Origin: Streptomyces sp. ISL-36
GTDB taxonomy: Bacteria > Actinomycetota > Actinomycetes > Streptomycetales > Streptomycetaceae
Direction: 5' to 3'
DNA: 60,137 nt
NCBI RefSeq assembly: GCF_018614205.1
Contig: NZ_JAGGOS010000069.1
Location: 1 to 60,137 of the forward strand
The notes under the pieces are model-generated. The model did not search any database, was not told the DNA's origin, and worked only from the letters and a program-made list of their open reading frames with translations. This document shows positions 16,347 through 24,769 of this stretch, piece after piece (the stretch's first letter is position 1; each line of letters begins with the position of its first letter). The position numbers were made by a program, and so were the translations under genes.

Positions 16347-16532
16347 CTAGGTGGTCTGCAGCGCCGCGAGCAGCGCCACCGCCACCACCAGAGCGACGAT
16401 CAGAGTCAGCAGCTTCGCCGGAGTCAGGCCCGTCGACGGGTCCAGGCGTTCCCGGTTCGCGCGGCAGACGCGGCAGCGGCCCTCTGCGACGGGGGCCGCG
16501 CAATTGGCGCACACCAATCGGTCGTAGGTCAT
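16347..16532 (-). CDS. Small zinc-ribbon, single-pass membrane protein
   Basis: A 61-residue protein. Four cysteines in two pairs (LVCANCAAPV and GRCRVCRANR) form a likely zinc ribbon near residues 7-25. One hydrophobic segment occupies ~42-58 (LLTLIVALVVAVALLAAL). ATG 16532 is chosen for the strong GGAGAGGAGAG-like site just upstream; the longer open frame has no such site. It diverges from ftsE, and similar small proteins are, as far as I recall, found beside ftsEX in other Streptomyces. The function is unknown. Confidence 0.75.
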   Translation of the reverse strand: MTYDRLVCANCAAPVAEGRCRVCRANRERLDPSTGLTPAKLLTLIVALVVAVALLAALQTT

Positions 16533-16724
16533 GCGCTCTCCTCTCCCGCACGGGGATCCACACCGGCTCAACGCTCGGCGGCACCCGGGCGTTCCCCCTA
16601 CCACTGTGCCAGCTCCGGAGCGTTTCGGCGCGCCCCGTCGGATTGCACCCGTTCCGCCCGAAAGGACGAAAAGGATAAAGCACGCAAGCCCGGACCGCGA
16701 CTGCGCGGGCCATCCCCGGTCGCG

Positions 16725-16730
16725 TAAGGT
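16725..16730 (+). promoter_or_regulatory. Candidate -10 box of the ftsEX promoter
   Basis: TAAGGT fits TANNNT and lies 36 bases before the ftsE GTG, predicting a leader of about 30 bases. No good -35 is seen. Confidence 0.35.
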
Positions 16731-16766
16731 CGCGCACACCTACTCCCGGCCGACCGTGGTGCATCC

Positions 16767-17456
16767 GTGATCCGATTCGACAACGTCTCCAAGTCCTATC
16801 CGAAGCAGAACCGCCCCGCCCTGCGGGACGTGTCCCTGGAGATCGAGAAGGGGGAGTTCGTCTTCCTCGTCGGTTCCTCAGGCTCCGGAAAGTCGACTTT
16901 CCTTCGGCTGATCCTGCGCGAGGAGCGCTGCAGCCACGGCCAGGTGCACGTCCTCGGCAAGGACCTGGCCCGGCTGTCCAACTGGAAGGTGCCGCACATG
17001 CGCCGCCAGCTGGGGACGGTCTTCCAGGACTTCCGCCTGCTGCCCAACAAGACCGTCGCCGAGAACGTGGCCTTCGCCCAGGAGGTCATCGGCAAGCCCC
17101 GCGGCGAGATCCGCAAGGCCGTGCCCCAGGTCCTCGACCTCGTCGGCCTCGGCGGCAAGGAGGACCGCATGCCGGGCGAGCTGTCCGGTGGTGAGCAGCA
17201 GCGCGTCGCCATCGCCCGCGCCTTCGTCAACCGGCCCATGCTGCTGATCGCCGACGAGCCCACCGGCAACCTCGACCCGCAGACCTCCGTCGGCATCATG
17301 AAGCTGCTCGACCGCATCAACAGGACAGGGACCACCGTCGTCATGGCGACGCACGACCAGAACATCGTCGACCAGATGCGCAAGCGCGTCATCGAGCTCG
17401 AAAAGGGCCGTCTCGTCCGTGACCAGGCGCGCGGCGTCTACGGATACCAGCACTGA
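16767..17456 (+). CDS. ftsE: Cell division ATP-binding protein FtsE
   Basis: A 229-residue ABC ATPase that, with FtsX, transmits a division-site signal across the membrane to activate cell-wall hydrolases. Walker A GSSGSGKST, Q-loop FQDFRLLPN, signature LSGGEQQR, Walker B LLIADEPTGNLD and the switch His in MATHDQNIVD are all present. The GTG start gives MIRFDNVSKSYP, the standard FtsE N-terminus. ftsX follows after 37 bases with its own ribosome binding site. Length and motifs are fully typical. Confidence 0.97.
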   Translation: MIRFDNVSKSYPKQNRPALRDVSLEIEKGEFVFLVGSSGSGKSTFLRLILREERCSHGQVHVLGKDLARLSNWKVPHMRRQLGTVFQDFRLLPNKTVAENVAFAQEVIGKPRGEIRKAVPQVLDLVGLGGKEDRMPGELSGGEQQRVAIARAFVNRPMLLIADEPTGNLDPQTSVGIMKLLDRINRTGTTVVMATHDQNIVDQMRKRVIELEKGRLVRDQARGVYGYQH

Positions 17457-17493
17457 GCCCGTAGCCATCAGTCAGTAGGAGAAGGCAGAACCC

Positions 17494-18411
17494 ATGCGCG
17501 CTCAGTTCGTGCTCTCCGAGATCGGTGTCGGTCTTCGGCGCAATCTCACGATGACCTTCGCCGTCATCGTCTCCGTAGCCCTCTCGCTCGCCCTCTTCGG
17601 CGGCGCGCTGCTCATGCGCGAGCAGGTCAGCACGATGAAGGACTACTGGTACGACAAGGTCAACGTCTCCATCTTCCTCTGCAACAAGAACGACGCGGCC
17701 ACCTCCACCAAGTGCGCCAAGGGCGCGGTGACGGCCCAGCAGAAGGAGCAGATCGAGGCCGATCTGAAGAAGATGGACATCGTGGACACGGTCATCCACG
17801 AATCCACCGACGAGGCGTACAAGCACTACAAGGAGCAGTACAGCGACACCGCCATCGCCTCCGTCATCACGCCGGACCAGATGCAGGAGTCGTTCCGGGT
17901 CAAGCTGCACGACCCGGAGAAGTACAAGGTCGTCGCCACCGCCTTCGCCGGCCGGGACGGGGTCGAGTCCGTCCAGGACCAGCGCAACATCCTGCAGAAC
18001 CTCTTCGACCTGATGAACGGCATGAACATCGCCGCGCTCGGCGTCATGGGACTGATGCTGGTCATCGCGCTCATGCTGATCGTCAACACGGTGCGCGTCT
18101 CCGCCTTCAGCCGACGGCGTGAGACCGGCATCATGCGGCTGGTCGGCGCCTCCAGCTTCTACATCCAGATGCCGTTCATCATGGAGGCCGCCTTCGCCGG
18201 ACTCCTCGGCGGCGCCGTCGCCTGCATCATGCTGCTGGTCGGCCGGTACTTCCTGATCGACCACGGCATCGCGCTCGCCGACAAGATGCAGCTCGTCAAC
18301 TTCATCGGCTGGGACGCCGTTCTCGCCAAGCTGCCGCTCGTCATCGCCATCGGGCTGCTGATGCCCGCCCTGGCCGCTTTCGTGGCGCTGCGCAAGTACC
18401 TCAAGGTGTGA
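17494..18411 (+). CDS. ftsX: Cell division membrane protein FtsX
   Basis: A 305-residue integral membrane partner of FtsE. The first membrane segment (~24-44) is followed by a ~120-residue extracellular domain containing two Cys (FLCNKNDAATSTKCAKG), the part that contacts a peptidoglycan hydrolase or its adaptor. Three further membrane segments lie near 180-205, 225-250 and 275-298. RLVGASSFYIQMPF is the usual loop that couples to FtsE. ATG 17494 has GGAG upstream. The next gene is a secreted protease after a terminator. Confidence 0.96.
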   Translation: MRAQFVLSEIGVGLRRNLTMTFAVIVSVALSLALFGGALLMREQVSTMKDYWYDKVNVSIFLCNKNDAATSTKCAKGAVTAQQKEQIEADLKKMDIVDTVIHESTDEAYKHYKEQYSDTAIASVITPDQMQESFRVKLHDPEKYKVVATAFAGRDGVESVQDQRNILQNLFDLMNGMNIAALGVMGLMLVIALMLIVNTVRVSAFSRRRETGIMRLVGASSFYIQMPFIMEAAFAGLLGGAVACIMLLVGRYFLIDHGIALADKMQLVNFIGWDAVLAKLPLVIAIGLLMPALAAFVALRKYLKV

Positions 18412-18433
18412 CAAGCGACGCGTGAGTGAGCGG

Positions 18434-18467
18434 GGCGCCGTACGGTCAACCACCGTACGGCGCCTTT
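18434..18467 (+). terminator. Terminator after ftsX
   Basis: A 13-bp perfect stem GGCGCCGTACGGT/ACCGTACGGCGCC with a 5-base loop CAACC, followed by TTT, 23 bases past the ftsX stop. Confidence 0.93.
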
Positions 18468-18476
18468 CGCTTGTCC

Positions 18477-18482
18477 TAGAGT
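18477..18482 (+). promoter_or_regulatory. -10 element TAGAGT of a probable leaderless promoter
   Basis: TAGAGT ends 7 bases before ATG 18490, with no ribosome binding site between them. It directly follows the ftsX terminator, so the protease and smpB genes have their own promoter. Confidence 0.5.
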
Positions 18483-18489
18483 GGGCGCC

Positions 18490-19680
18490 ATGCCGGCCGG
18501 CCCCGGGCTGCGTCCCGACCACTGTCTCCGGCCCCGCGGAGTCCTCCGTGGGGCCGCTCTGACGTTGGTCTTCGCCGGGGTGCTCGCCACCGCCGCCGCC
18601 ACCGGATCGCTGCCCCGGCAGGAGCCGGACGCCGTGAAGACCGTACGGGCCACGCCCTCGCGGGCGACCGTCGACCGGACCGCCCTCGCCCGCGCCGCCG
18701 CCGAGGCGATGGCGGACGGGAAGTCCGGCAAGAAGGCCGCCGAGGAGTTCGTCAGCCGCAGCGGCGACCGCTGGGGCGCGGTGTACGACCAGGCGGAGTA
18801 CGAGGAGTTCGAGCAGGCCCTCGACGGCTCGTACACCGGCGTCGGGCTCTCCGCGCGCAAGGCCGGCCCGGGGCGGGTCGAGATCAGCCGTGTCCGGGCC
18901 GGTGGTCCCGCCGCCCGCGCCGGACTGCGCGCCGGCGACCGCCTCGTCACCGTCGACGGGCGCCCCGTCGGCGGCCTCTCGGTCTCCGAGGCCGTCTCCC
19001 TGCTGCGCGGCGACGGCGTCCCCGGCACCACCGTCGTGCTCGGCGTGGAGCGCGGCCGCTCCGCCTGGACCGAGACCCTGAGCCGGGCCCGGCTGTCCAC
19101 CGAGGACGTCATCGTGCGCCGCCTCGACGACGGGACGGTGCTGATCAAGGTGTCCGCCTTCACCAAGGGTGCGGGCGAACGGGTACGGGCGGCGGTACGC
19201 AGCGCCCCGGCCGGCTCGGGAGTCCTGCTGGACCTGCGGGGCAACGCCGGAGGCCTGGTCACCGAGGCCGCCGTCGCCGCCTCCGCCTTCCTCGACGGCG
19301 GCCTGGTCGCCACGTACGACGTCGACGGCGAGCAGCGCGCGGTGTACGCCCAGAGAGGCGGGGACACCGTCCGGCCCGTGGTGGCGCTGGTCGACGGCGG
19401 CACGATGAGCGCGGCCGAGCTCCTGACCGGCGCCCTCCAGGACCGCGGCCGGGCGATCACCGTCGGTTCGCGGACCTTCGGCAAGGGCGCGGTGCAGATG
19501 CCGAGCACCCTGCCCGACGGTTCCGTCGCCGAGCTGACCGTCGGCCACTACCGCACCCCCGCCGGGCACGGCGTCGACGGCCGCGGCATCACCCCGGACC
19601 TGACCGTCGGCGACGCCGGCGGCGAACGGGCCGAGGAACGGGCGAGAACGGTATTGAGTGGCCTCGGAGGGGGCTCGTAG
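18490..19680 (+). CDS. C-terminal processing peptidase, S41 family, PDZ domain
   Basis: A 396-residue exported protease of the CtpA/Prc type. One N-terminal hydrophobic segment (~22-42) targets it to the membrane. The PDZ domain covers ~100-180 (GLRAGDRLVTVDGRPVGGLS). The Ser-Lys dyad is visible as Ser in DGGTMSAAEL and Lys in TFGKGAVQM. It cleaves exported or damaged proteins from their C-termini. ATG 18490 is favoured by the -10 box seven bases upstream; GTG 18481 is an alternative. The stop codon overlaps a hairpin that precedes smpB, implying coupling. The gene order ftsEX-ctp-smpB is typical of actinobacteria. Confidence 0.92.
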   Translation: MPAGPGLRPDHCLRPRGVLRGAALTLVFAGVLATAAATGSLPRQEPDAVKTVRATPSRATVDRTALARAAAEAMADGKSGKKAAEEFVSRSGDRWGAVYDQAEYEEFEQALDGSYTGVGLSARKAGPGRVEISRVRAGGPAARAGLRAGDRLVTVDGRPVGGLSVSEAVSLLRGDGVPGTTVVLGVERGRSAWTETLSRARLSTEDVIVRRLDDGTVLIKVSAFTKGAGERVRAAVRSAPAGSGVLLDLRGNAGGLVTEAAVAASAFLDGGLVATYDVDGEQRAVYAQRGGDTVRPVVALVDGGTMSAAELLTGALQDRGRAITVGSRTFGKGAVQMPSTLPDGSVAELTVGHYRTPAGHGVDGRGITPDLTVGDAGGERAEERARTVLSGLGGGS

Positions 19681-19698
19681 TGCGAAAATGGCCGCACT
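19666..19698 (+). promoter_or_regulatory. Ribosome binding site bridged to the smpB start by a hairpin
   Basis: GGAGGGGG at 19666-19673 is 26 bases from the smpB ATG, too far for normal use. Between them AGTGCG-N8-CGCACT (19679-19698) can fold; if it does, the effective spacing falls to about 5 bases. The hairpin overlaps the stop codon of the protease gene. Confidence 0.45.
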
Positions 19699-20232
19699 AT
19701 GGCAAAGGGACTGGTCAACGTACAGGGCAAGCCGGCGGCGAAGAAGGACAAGGAGCCGGAGCGCAAGCTCATCGCGCAGAACAAGAAGGCGCGGCACGAC
19801 TACCACATCATCGACACCTACGAGTGCGGGCTCGTGCTCATGGGCACCGAGGTGAAGTCACTCAGGATGGGCCGGGCGTCGCTGGTCGACGGCTTCGTCC
19901 AGATCGACCGGAACGAGGCGTGGCTGCACAACATCCATGTCCCCGAGTACTTCCAGGGGAGCTGGACCAACCACGCCGCGAAGCGGAAGCGCAAGCTGCT
20001 GCTGCACCGCGAGGAGATCGACAAGCTGGAGTCGAAGTCGCAGGAGACGGGACACACGATCGTGCCCCTCGCGCTGTACTTCCTCAACGGCCGGGTCAAG
20101 GTCGAGATCGCGCTCGCCAAGGGCAAGAAGGAGTACGACAAGCGGCAGACTCTCCGCGAGAAGCAGGACACGCGGGAGACCAACCGCGCGATCGCGGCGG
20201 CGAAGCGGCGCCAGCGGGCCGCGCAGGCCTGA
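19699..20232 (+). CDS. smpB: SsrA-binding protein SmpB
   Basis: SmpB (177 residues) binds tmRNA and delivers it to stalled ribosomes. The conserved core is visible: ARHDYHIIDTYECGLVLMGTEVKSLR, the GRASLVDGF motif, and the basic C-terminal tail from KGKKEYDKRQTLREK onward, which enters the decoding centre. The first ~20 residues and the last ~15 Arg/Ala residues are extensions common in actinobacteria. ATG 19699 is the only start fitting the family. The tmRNA gene follows 134 bases downstream on the same strand, so the two partners lie side by side. Confidence 0.97.
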   Translation: MAKGLVNVQGKPAAKKDKEPERKLIAQNKKARHDYHIIDTYECGLVLMGTEVKSLRMGRASLVDGFVQIDRNEAWLHNIHVPEYFQGSWTNHAAKRKRKLLLHREEIDKLESKSQETGHTIVPLALYFLNGRVKVEIALAKGKKEYDKRQTLREKQDTRETNRAIAAAKRRQRAAQA

Positions 20233-20315
20233 CGCCGGGGCCACGCAGGACTGAGCCGGCGGCCCGGCCGCTGCGGCCCGCGGGAATACGCTGGCGACGG
20301 CGCGCGTTGGTCACG

Positions 20316-20321
20316 TACGAT
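20316..20321 (+). promoter_or_regulatory. Candidate -10 box of the ssrA promoter
   Basis: TACGAT lies 45 bases before the mature tmRNA 5' end, which is consistent with a precursor trimmed at its 5' end. The -35 region is unclear. Confidence 0.4.
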
Positions 20322-20366
20322 GGGGCACGCACCTCACAGCGGGTGCGCGCATTGAAAAATCAACAT

Positions 20367-20758
20367 GGGGATGATCGGTTTCGACAGCGGATGTCGAAGC
20401 AGGGGAAGCGTGTCGAGGAAGCGGCAATGATCTCGTAAACCATATGTCGCAACCAATAATCGCCAACTCCAAGAGCGATAACTCCCGCTTCGCCCTCGCT
20501 GCCTAATTTTAGGTAACGAGTAGAAGCCTCTGTGAGGAGCGTCAGCCCGGGGGTGGTCCCGACCCGGATCCTGGCGTCATCAAGGGATCTAAACCTCTAG
20601 CCCCGGTCACGGGGGCCTGAGGGAAATCAAACAGTGACTGAGCCCGTCGGAGACTTGTCCGCGTGATCTCCGGGGCTGAGAAACTCCTAGCGGACTGCAC
20701 ACGGAGAAGCCCTGATTCTGCACCGTTGGACGCGGGTTCGATTCCCGCCATCTCCACC
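20367..20758 (+). ncRNA. ssrA: Transfer-messenger RNA
   Basis: tmRNA rescues stalled ribosomes with SmpB. The 5' end GGGGATGATCGGTTTCGAC pairs with the 3' CATCTCC as a 7-bp acceptor stem, and the T-arm GGGTTCGATTCCC is present near 20734-20746. The genomic 3' end reads ACCG, so the final A of CCA is not encoded. The tag frame from 20462 reads A-N-S-K-S-D-N-S-R-F-A-L-A-A and stops at TAA 20504-20506. The ALAA ending is the protease signal. The mature encoded length is about 392 bases. This tag differs from the S. coelicolor tag as I recall it. Confidence 0.95.
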
Positions 20759-20808
20759 GAGCGTCCGAGTGGGTCACCCCGCCCGGACACCTCATCCCAT
20801 GTGGGCCG

Positions 20809-20842
20809 AGGCCCGGCAGTCGTCACGACGACCGCCGGGCCT
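20809..20842. terminator. Bidirectional terminator between ssrA and the MFS gene
   Basis: A 15-bp stem with one mismatch (arms 20809-20823 and 20828-20842, AGGCCCGGC...GCCGGGCCT), loop CACG, followed by TTT on the plus strand. It overlaps the stop codon of the convergent MFS gene. Confidence 0.85.
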
Positions 20843-22085
20843 TTGTCATGCCGGTCGTCGCCACGCACAGCGTGAGCGCCAGGGCCGCCGCGACGGTCGG
20901 GGTCAGGAAGGCGTACGTCGTCGTCGGGGCGTGCTCGACCGTCCAGCCGCCGAGGGCCGAGCCGGCCGCGACGCCGCCGAGGAGAGCGGTCACGGCGAGG
21001 GTCATGCCCTCGTTGAGCCGGCCGGGCGGCGTCAGGCGCTGGACCAGGGTCATGCCCGTGACCATCGTCGGCGCGGTCGCCATGCCCGCCGCCAGCAGGC
21101 CGCCCGCCAGCGCGGCCAGGGAGCCGGTCCAGGCGCCGAGGAAGGGCAGCGTCATCAGGCAGGTCATCGCCGCCAGGCAGGTGCGCAGCCCCGCCGAGCG
21201 GCCCGCGCGGCCGTAGACCAGGCCGGCCGCGCAGGAACCCGCGGCCTGCAGGGCGAGGACGGGACCGGCGAGCGGGCCGTCCACGTGCGCCAGCGTGACG
21301 ATCTCCATCGCGCCGAAGACCGCGCCCATGGCGAGGAAGACGCCGAGCAGGGATGCCGTACCGGGCGCCCGGAGCAGGGAGCCGGAGGCGGCGGCGGAGC
21401 GGGGGGCGACCGGTGGCTCCGTGGCCCGCTGGGCCGCGAAGATCAGGACCCCCGTGAGCAGCAGGACCGCACCGACCAGCGTGCCCGCCTCGGGGAACAG
21501 CGCCGAGCAGAGGAAGGCGGCCAGCACCGGGCCCAGCATGAAGCACAGCTCGTCGGCGGCCTGCTCGAAGGCGTTGGCCGTGTGGAGGGACGCCGGGTCG
21601 CCCCGGTGGAGGTGGGCCCAGCGGGCGCGGGACATGCCTCCCGTGTTGGGCGTGGTGGCGGTCGCCGCGTAGGCGAGGAACAGGCTCCAGACCGGTGCCT
21701 CGAAGTGCACGCACAGCAGCAGGGCGAGGGAGCCGAGCGTGGCCAGCGCCGTGGCGGGCACCGCGATCCGGGCCTGCCCGTACCGGTCGACGAGCCGCGC
21801 CGTCCACGGCGCGACGACGGCGGTGGCCGCGAGCCCGGTCGCGGTGACCGCGCCCGCCAGCGCGTACGAGCCGTACGACCCGGCGATCATGATCACCGCG
21901 CTGACGCTGAACATCCCCATGGGGAGGCGGGCGATCAGATTGCCCAGGGTGAAGGCGCGGGCGCCCGGCGTCGCCAGGAGCCGGACGTAGGGGTTGCGCC
22001 GCCGGACGGGCGGCAGGGGCCGGTCCCGGTAGCGGGGTGTGAACGCGGGGCCCGCGGGGGTGAGGGTGAGGTCGTGGTGCGGCAT
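20823..22085 (-). CDS. MFS transporter
   Basis: A 420-residue major facilitator protein with about 12 hydrophobic segments. The loop 2-3 motif appears as ARLVDRYGQARIAV, and the symmetrical loop 8-9 stretch as YGRAGRSAGLRTCL. ATG 22085 has GAGG about ten bases upstream and starts ahead of the first membrane segment; the longer open frame covers the LysR gene on the other strand. It is divergent from the LysR regulator with only 82 bases between starts, the classic layout of a regulator and the efflux gene it controls. The substrate is not identifiable. Confidence 0.88.
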   Translation of the reverse strand: MPHHDLTLTPAGPAFTPRYRDRPLPPVRRRNPYVRLLATPGARAFTLGNLIARLPMGMFSVSAVIMIAGSYGSYALAGAVTATGLAATAVVAPWTARLVDRYGQARIAVPATALATLGSLALLLCVHFEAPVWSLFLAYAATATTPNTGGMSRARWAHLHRGDPASLHTANAFEQAADELCFMLGPVLAAFLCSALFPEAGTLVGAVLLLTGVLIFAAQRATEPPVAPRSAAASGSLLRAPGTASLLGVFLAMGAVFGAMEIVTLAHVDGPLAGPVLALQAAGSCAAGLVYGRAGRSAGLRTCLAAMTCLMTLPFLGAWTGSLAALAGGLLAAGMATAPTMVTGMTLVQRLTPPGRLNEGMTLAVTALLGGVAAGSALGGWTVEHAPTTTYAFLTPTVAAALALTLCVATTGMTKARRSS

Positions 22086-22167
22086 GCGAGAAGCCTCGCG
22101 GCACAGGCCTCGGGCGGTCCAACACCTGCTCCGTGGCCATTCACCGGCCTGTGTTGTTAAATGCGGG

Positions 22168-23151
22168 GTGGTCTCTTCCCCGTATGCGCACGACATCGAA
22201 CCACGGCTCCTGCGGGCCTTCGTCTCCGTCGCCGACGAGCTGCACTTCACCCGGGCGGCCGCCCGCCTGTACGTCGCGCAGCAGGCGCTCAGCCGCGACA
22301 TCCGCCGCCTGGAGCGCGAGCTGGGCGCGGAGCTGTTCGTACGGACCACCCGGCAGGTCTCCCTCACCCCGGACGGCGAGCGGCTCCTCCCGTACGCCCG
22401 GAGGGTGCTGGCCGCCTGCGACGAGCTCGCCGACGCCTTCCGTCCCGGCTCCCGCGCCCTGCTCGTCGACGTCAACAGCCCCGGCCTGGCCCACAGCCGC
22501 GTCCTGGAGCGGGCGCGCGAACTCGCCCCGGAACAGGAGCTCATGGCCCGCTACGAGAGCGGCCTGACCGGCGCCGCGGCGCAGATCCTCGCCGGGCGGC
22601 TCGATGTCTCCTTCGGCCGGTACGGGGGGCTGGAACCGGCCACGCGGGCCCGGCTCGCCTCGCAGTTCGTCCGGTACGAGCCGATGGCGGTCGTGCTGCC
22701 CGCGGACCATCCGCTGGCCGAGCGGGAGACCGTCCCGCTGGCCGCGCTCGCCGGGGAGAGCGTCTACGCGGGCGCCGGCAACGACCGCACGCCCGAGTGG
22801 ACCGGTCTGGCCGCCCGCCTCTTCGCGGGGCGGGGCATCGCGATCGCGCCGCCGGCGCCGATGGCGGTGGGGAAGGAGGAGTTCCAGCGGATCATGGCCA
22901 AACTCCGCACCCCCGTCCTCGCCGTCGTCGACTTCCCGCCCATGCCGGGCAGCGTGCTGCGCCCCCTCGTCGACCCCGTGCCGCTCTCGCCGGTCAGCCT
23001 GGTCTGGCGCAAGGGCCTGCGCCACCCGGGCCTGGACGCGCTGCGGGCGGCGGCCACGGAGATCGGCGCCCGCGAGGGCTGGCTGGAGCGCCCGAAGGAC
23101 GCATGGCTCCCGGAGGGCGAGCCGGGGGTGCCGCCGACGGCGGCCGCGTGA
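22168..23151 (+). CDS. LysR family transcriptional regulator
   Basis: A 327-residue regulator. The winged helix is at ~8-65 (LLRAFVSVADELHFTRAAAR, QQALSRDIRRLERELG), followed by the linker and effector-binding domain. Dimeric LysR proteins usually repress themselves and activate the divergent gene, here the MFS transporter. GTG 22168 is the only in-frame start near the conserved N-terminus. No standard T-N11-A palindrome stands out in the 82-base gap, although TGTTGTTAAAT near 22151-22162 could be a -10 region. Confidence 0.88.
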   Translation: MVSSPYAHDIEPRLLRAFVSVADELHFTRAAARLYVAQQALSRDIRRLERELGAELFVRTTRQVSLTPDGERLLPYARRVLAACDELADAFRPGSRALLVDVNSPGLAHSRVLERARELAPEQELMARYESGLTGAAAQILAGRLDVSFGRYGGLEPATRARLASQFVRYEPMAVVLPADHPLAERETVPLAALAGESVYAGAGNDRTPEWTGLAARLFAGRGIAIAPPAPMAVGKEEFQRIMAKLRTPVLAVVDFPPMPGSVLRPLVDPVPLSPVSLVWRKGLRHPGLDALRAAATEIGAREGWLERPKDAWLPEGEPGVPPTAAA

Positions 23152-23375
23152 CGTTTCCCCCGGGGCCGGGGCCGGGGCCGGGGGCTCGTGGGCGGGGGCT
23201 TGTGGGCGGGGGCTTGTGGACGGGGGCGCTCACACCCGGTGTCCGCGCCGGGTGAGAGCAAGGTTCCGTACCCGTCACCTCCCGCCACCGCTCTGAAACG
23301 CGGCCTGCCTAGCGTCTGACGCCAAGAGGTCCAGAGCATCTGGACGCTCGGGACCCGACACCGTGGAGGTACGTG
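23152..23375 (+). other. Region upstream of narK
   Basis: The first part (23158-23225) is a GGGGCC and GGGCTTGTGGGCGG repeat run without coding sense. Further on, GTCAC (23274) and GAAAC (23295) resemble GlnR half-sites but not with the standard 6-base spacing. TAGCGT at 23310-23315 is a good -10 box for narK, predicting transcription from about 23322. Confidence 0.45.
23329..23345 (+). promoter_or_regulatory. Perfect inverted repeat in the narK leader
   Basis: GTCCAGA-GCA-TCTGGAC, just downstream of the predicted transcription start. It could be an operator (NnaR or another nitrogen regulator) or a short leader hairpin. Confidence 0.5.
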
Positions 23376-24740
23376 ATGGGCGGCCGGTGGATCGAACGGT
23401 GGGAGCCGGAGGACGAGACCTTCTGGCGTGAGAAAGGGGAGCGGATCGCCCGGCGCAATCTCGCCTTCTCCGTCCTCTCCGAGCACATCGGCTTCTCCAT
23501 CTGGAGCCTGTGGTCGGTCATGGTCCTGTTCATGGGACCGCAGTACGGCGTCGACCCCGCCGGAAAGTTCTTCCTGATCGCGACCGCCACGTTCGTCGGC
23601 GCGCTCATCCGCATCCCGTACACCTTCGCCGTCGCCCGGTTCGGCGGCCGGAACTGGACCGTCTTCAGCGCGCTGCTGCTCCTCCTGCCGACCGGCTTCG
23701 CCTACGCCGTGATGGAGCCGGGCACCTCGTACGGCACCTTCCTCCTGGTGGCCGCCCTCACCGGCGTCGGCGGCGGCAACTTCGCCTCCTCCATGACCAA
23801 CATCAACGCCTTCTTCCCGCTGCGGAAGAAGGGCTGGGCGCTCGGTCTCAACGCGGGCGGCGGCAACATCGGCGTCCCCGTCGTCCAGCTCGTCGGACTG
23901 CTCGTCATCGGCACCGCCGGCGCCCTGCACCCGCGGATCGTCCTCGGTGTCTACCTGCCGCTGATCGTGATCGCCGCCGCGTGCTCCGCGCTCTTCATGG
24001 ACAACCTGGCCCCGGTCAAGAACGACACCGGTGCGGTCAAGGAGGCCGTGGCGGCCAAGCACACCTGGATCATGGCCTTCCTGTACATCGGCACGTTCGG
24101 CTCGTTCATCGGCTACAGCTTCGCCTTCGGCCTCGTCCTGCAGACCCAGTTCGGCCGCACCCCGCTGCAGGCCGCCTCGCTCACCTTCATCGGCCCGCTG
24201 CTCGGCTCCCTGATCCGGCCCGTGGGCGGCTCGCTCGCCGACCGGCACGGCGGCGCCCGCATCACGCTGGGAACCTTCGCCGCGATGGCCCTCGCGACCG
24301 GAATCGTCGTCTACGCCTCCGTCATCGAGTCCCTCGCCGTCTTCCTCATCGGCTTCATCGGCCTCTTCGTCCTCAGCGGCCTCGGCAACGGCTCCACGTT
24401 CAAGATGATCCCCGCGATCTTCCTCGCGCAGGGGCACCGCAAGGGGCTCTCCGGCGAGGAGGCGGAGGCGTACGGCCGCAGGCTCTCCGGGGCCTCCATG
24501 GGGCTGATCGGTGCGGTGGGCGCGCTCGGCGGCCTCGCCATCAACCTCGCCTTCCGCCAGTCCTTCCAGACGGCCGGTACCGGCACCTCGGCCTTCGTCG
24601 CCTTCCTGGTCTTCTACGCGGCGTGCATGGTCGTGACCTGGGCGGTATACCTTCGCCGGCCGGCCTCCGTCCCGGACACGGCGGAGGCCGCGGAGGCGGC
24701 GGAGGACAAGAAGCCGCAGCTCGGTTACGCCGAGGTGTGA
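23376..24740 (+). CDS. narK: Nitrate/nitrite transporter NarK
   Basis: A 454-residue MFS nitrate/nitrite porter. The two nitrate-signature motifs are visible: GVGGGNFASSMTNINAFFP near 140-160 and GLNAGGGNIGVPVVQLVG near 168-186. The N-terminus WIERWEPEDETFWREKG is characteristic of actinobacterial NarK. ATG 23376 lies 6 bases after GGAGG and is preferred over the overlapping GTG 23373. It imports nitrate for assimilation or exports nitrite. The nitrate regulator gene nnaR follows after 75 bases on the same strand. Confidence 0.93.
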   Translation: MGGRWIERWEPEDETFWREKGERIARRNLAFSVLSEHIGFSIWSLWSVMVLFMGPQYGVDPAGKFFLIATATFVGALIRIPYTFAVARFGGRNWTVFSALLLLLPTGFAYAVMEPGTSYGTFLLVAALTGVGGGNFASSMTNINAFFPLRKKGWALGLNAGGGNIGVPVVQLVGLLVIGTAGALHPRIVLGVYLPLIVIAAACSALFMDNLAPVKNDTGAVKEAVAAKHTWIMAFLYIGTFGSFIGYSFAFGLVLQTQFGRTPLQAASLTFIGPLLGSLIRPVGGSLADRHGGARITLGTFAAMALATGIVVYASVIESLAVFLIGFIGLFVLSGLGNGSTFKMIPAIFLAQGHRKGLSGEEAEAYGRRLSGASMGLIGAVGALGGLAINLAFRQSFQTAGTGTSAFVAFLVFYAACMVVTWAVYLRRPASVPDTAEAAEAAEDKKPQLGYAEV

Positions 24741-24753
24741 TCCGGAGTGGTCC

Positions 24754-24769
24754 GTAACGGCCAAGAAAT
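24754..24769 (+). promoter_or_regulatory. Candidate GlnR box upstream of nnaR
   Basis: GTAAC-N6-GAAAT matches the GlnR half-site pair gTnAc-N6-GaAAc except for the last base. It lies in the 75-base gap between narK and nnaR, where nitrogen control makes sense. A second GTCAC follows at 24787. Confidence 0.45.

Noticed and set aside
20700..20822. Possible integrated element at the 3' end of ssrA, a common attachment site
   Set aside because: No integrase gene or duplicated ssrA end follows; the next genes are a terminator and an MFS/LysR pair.
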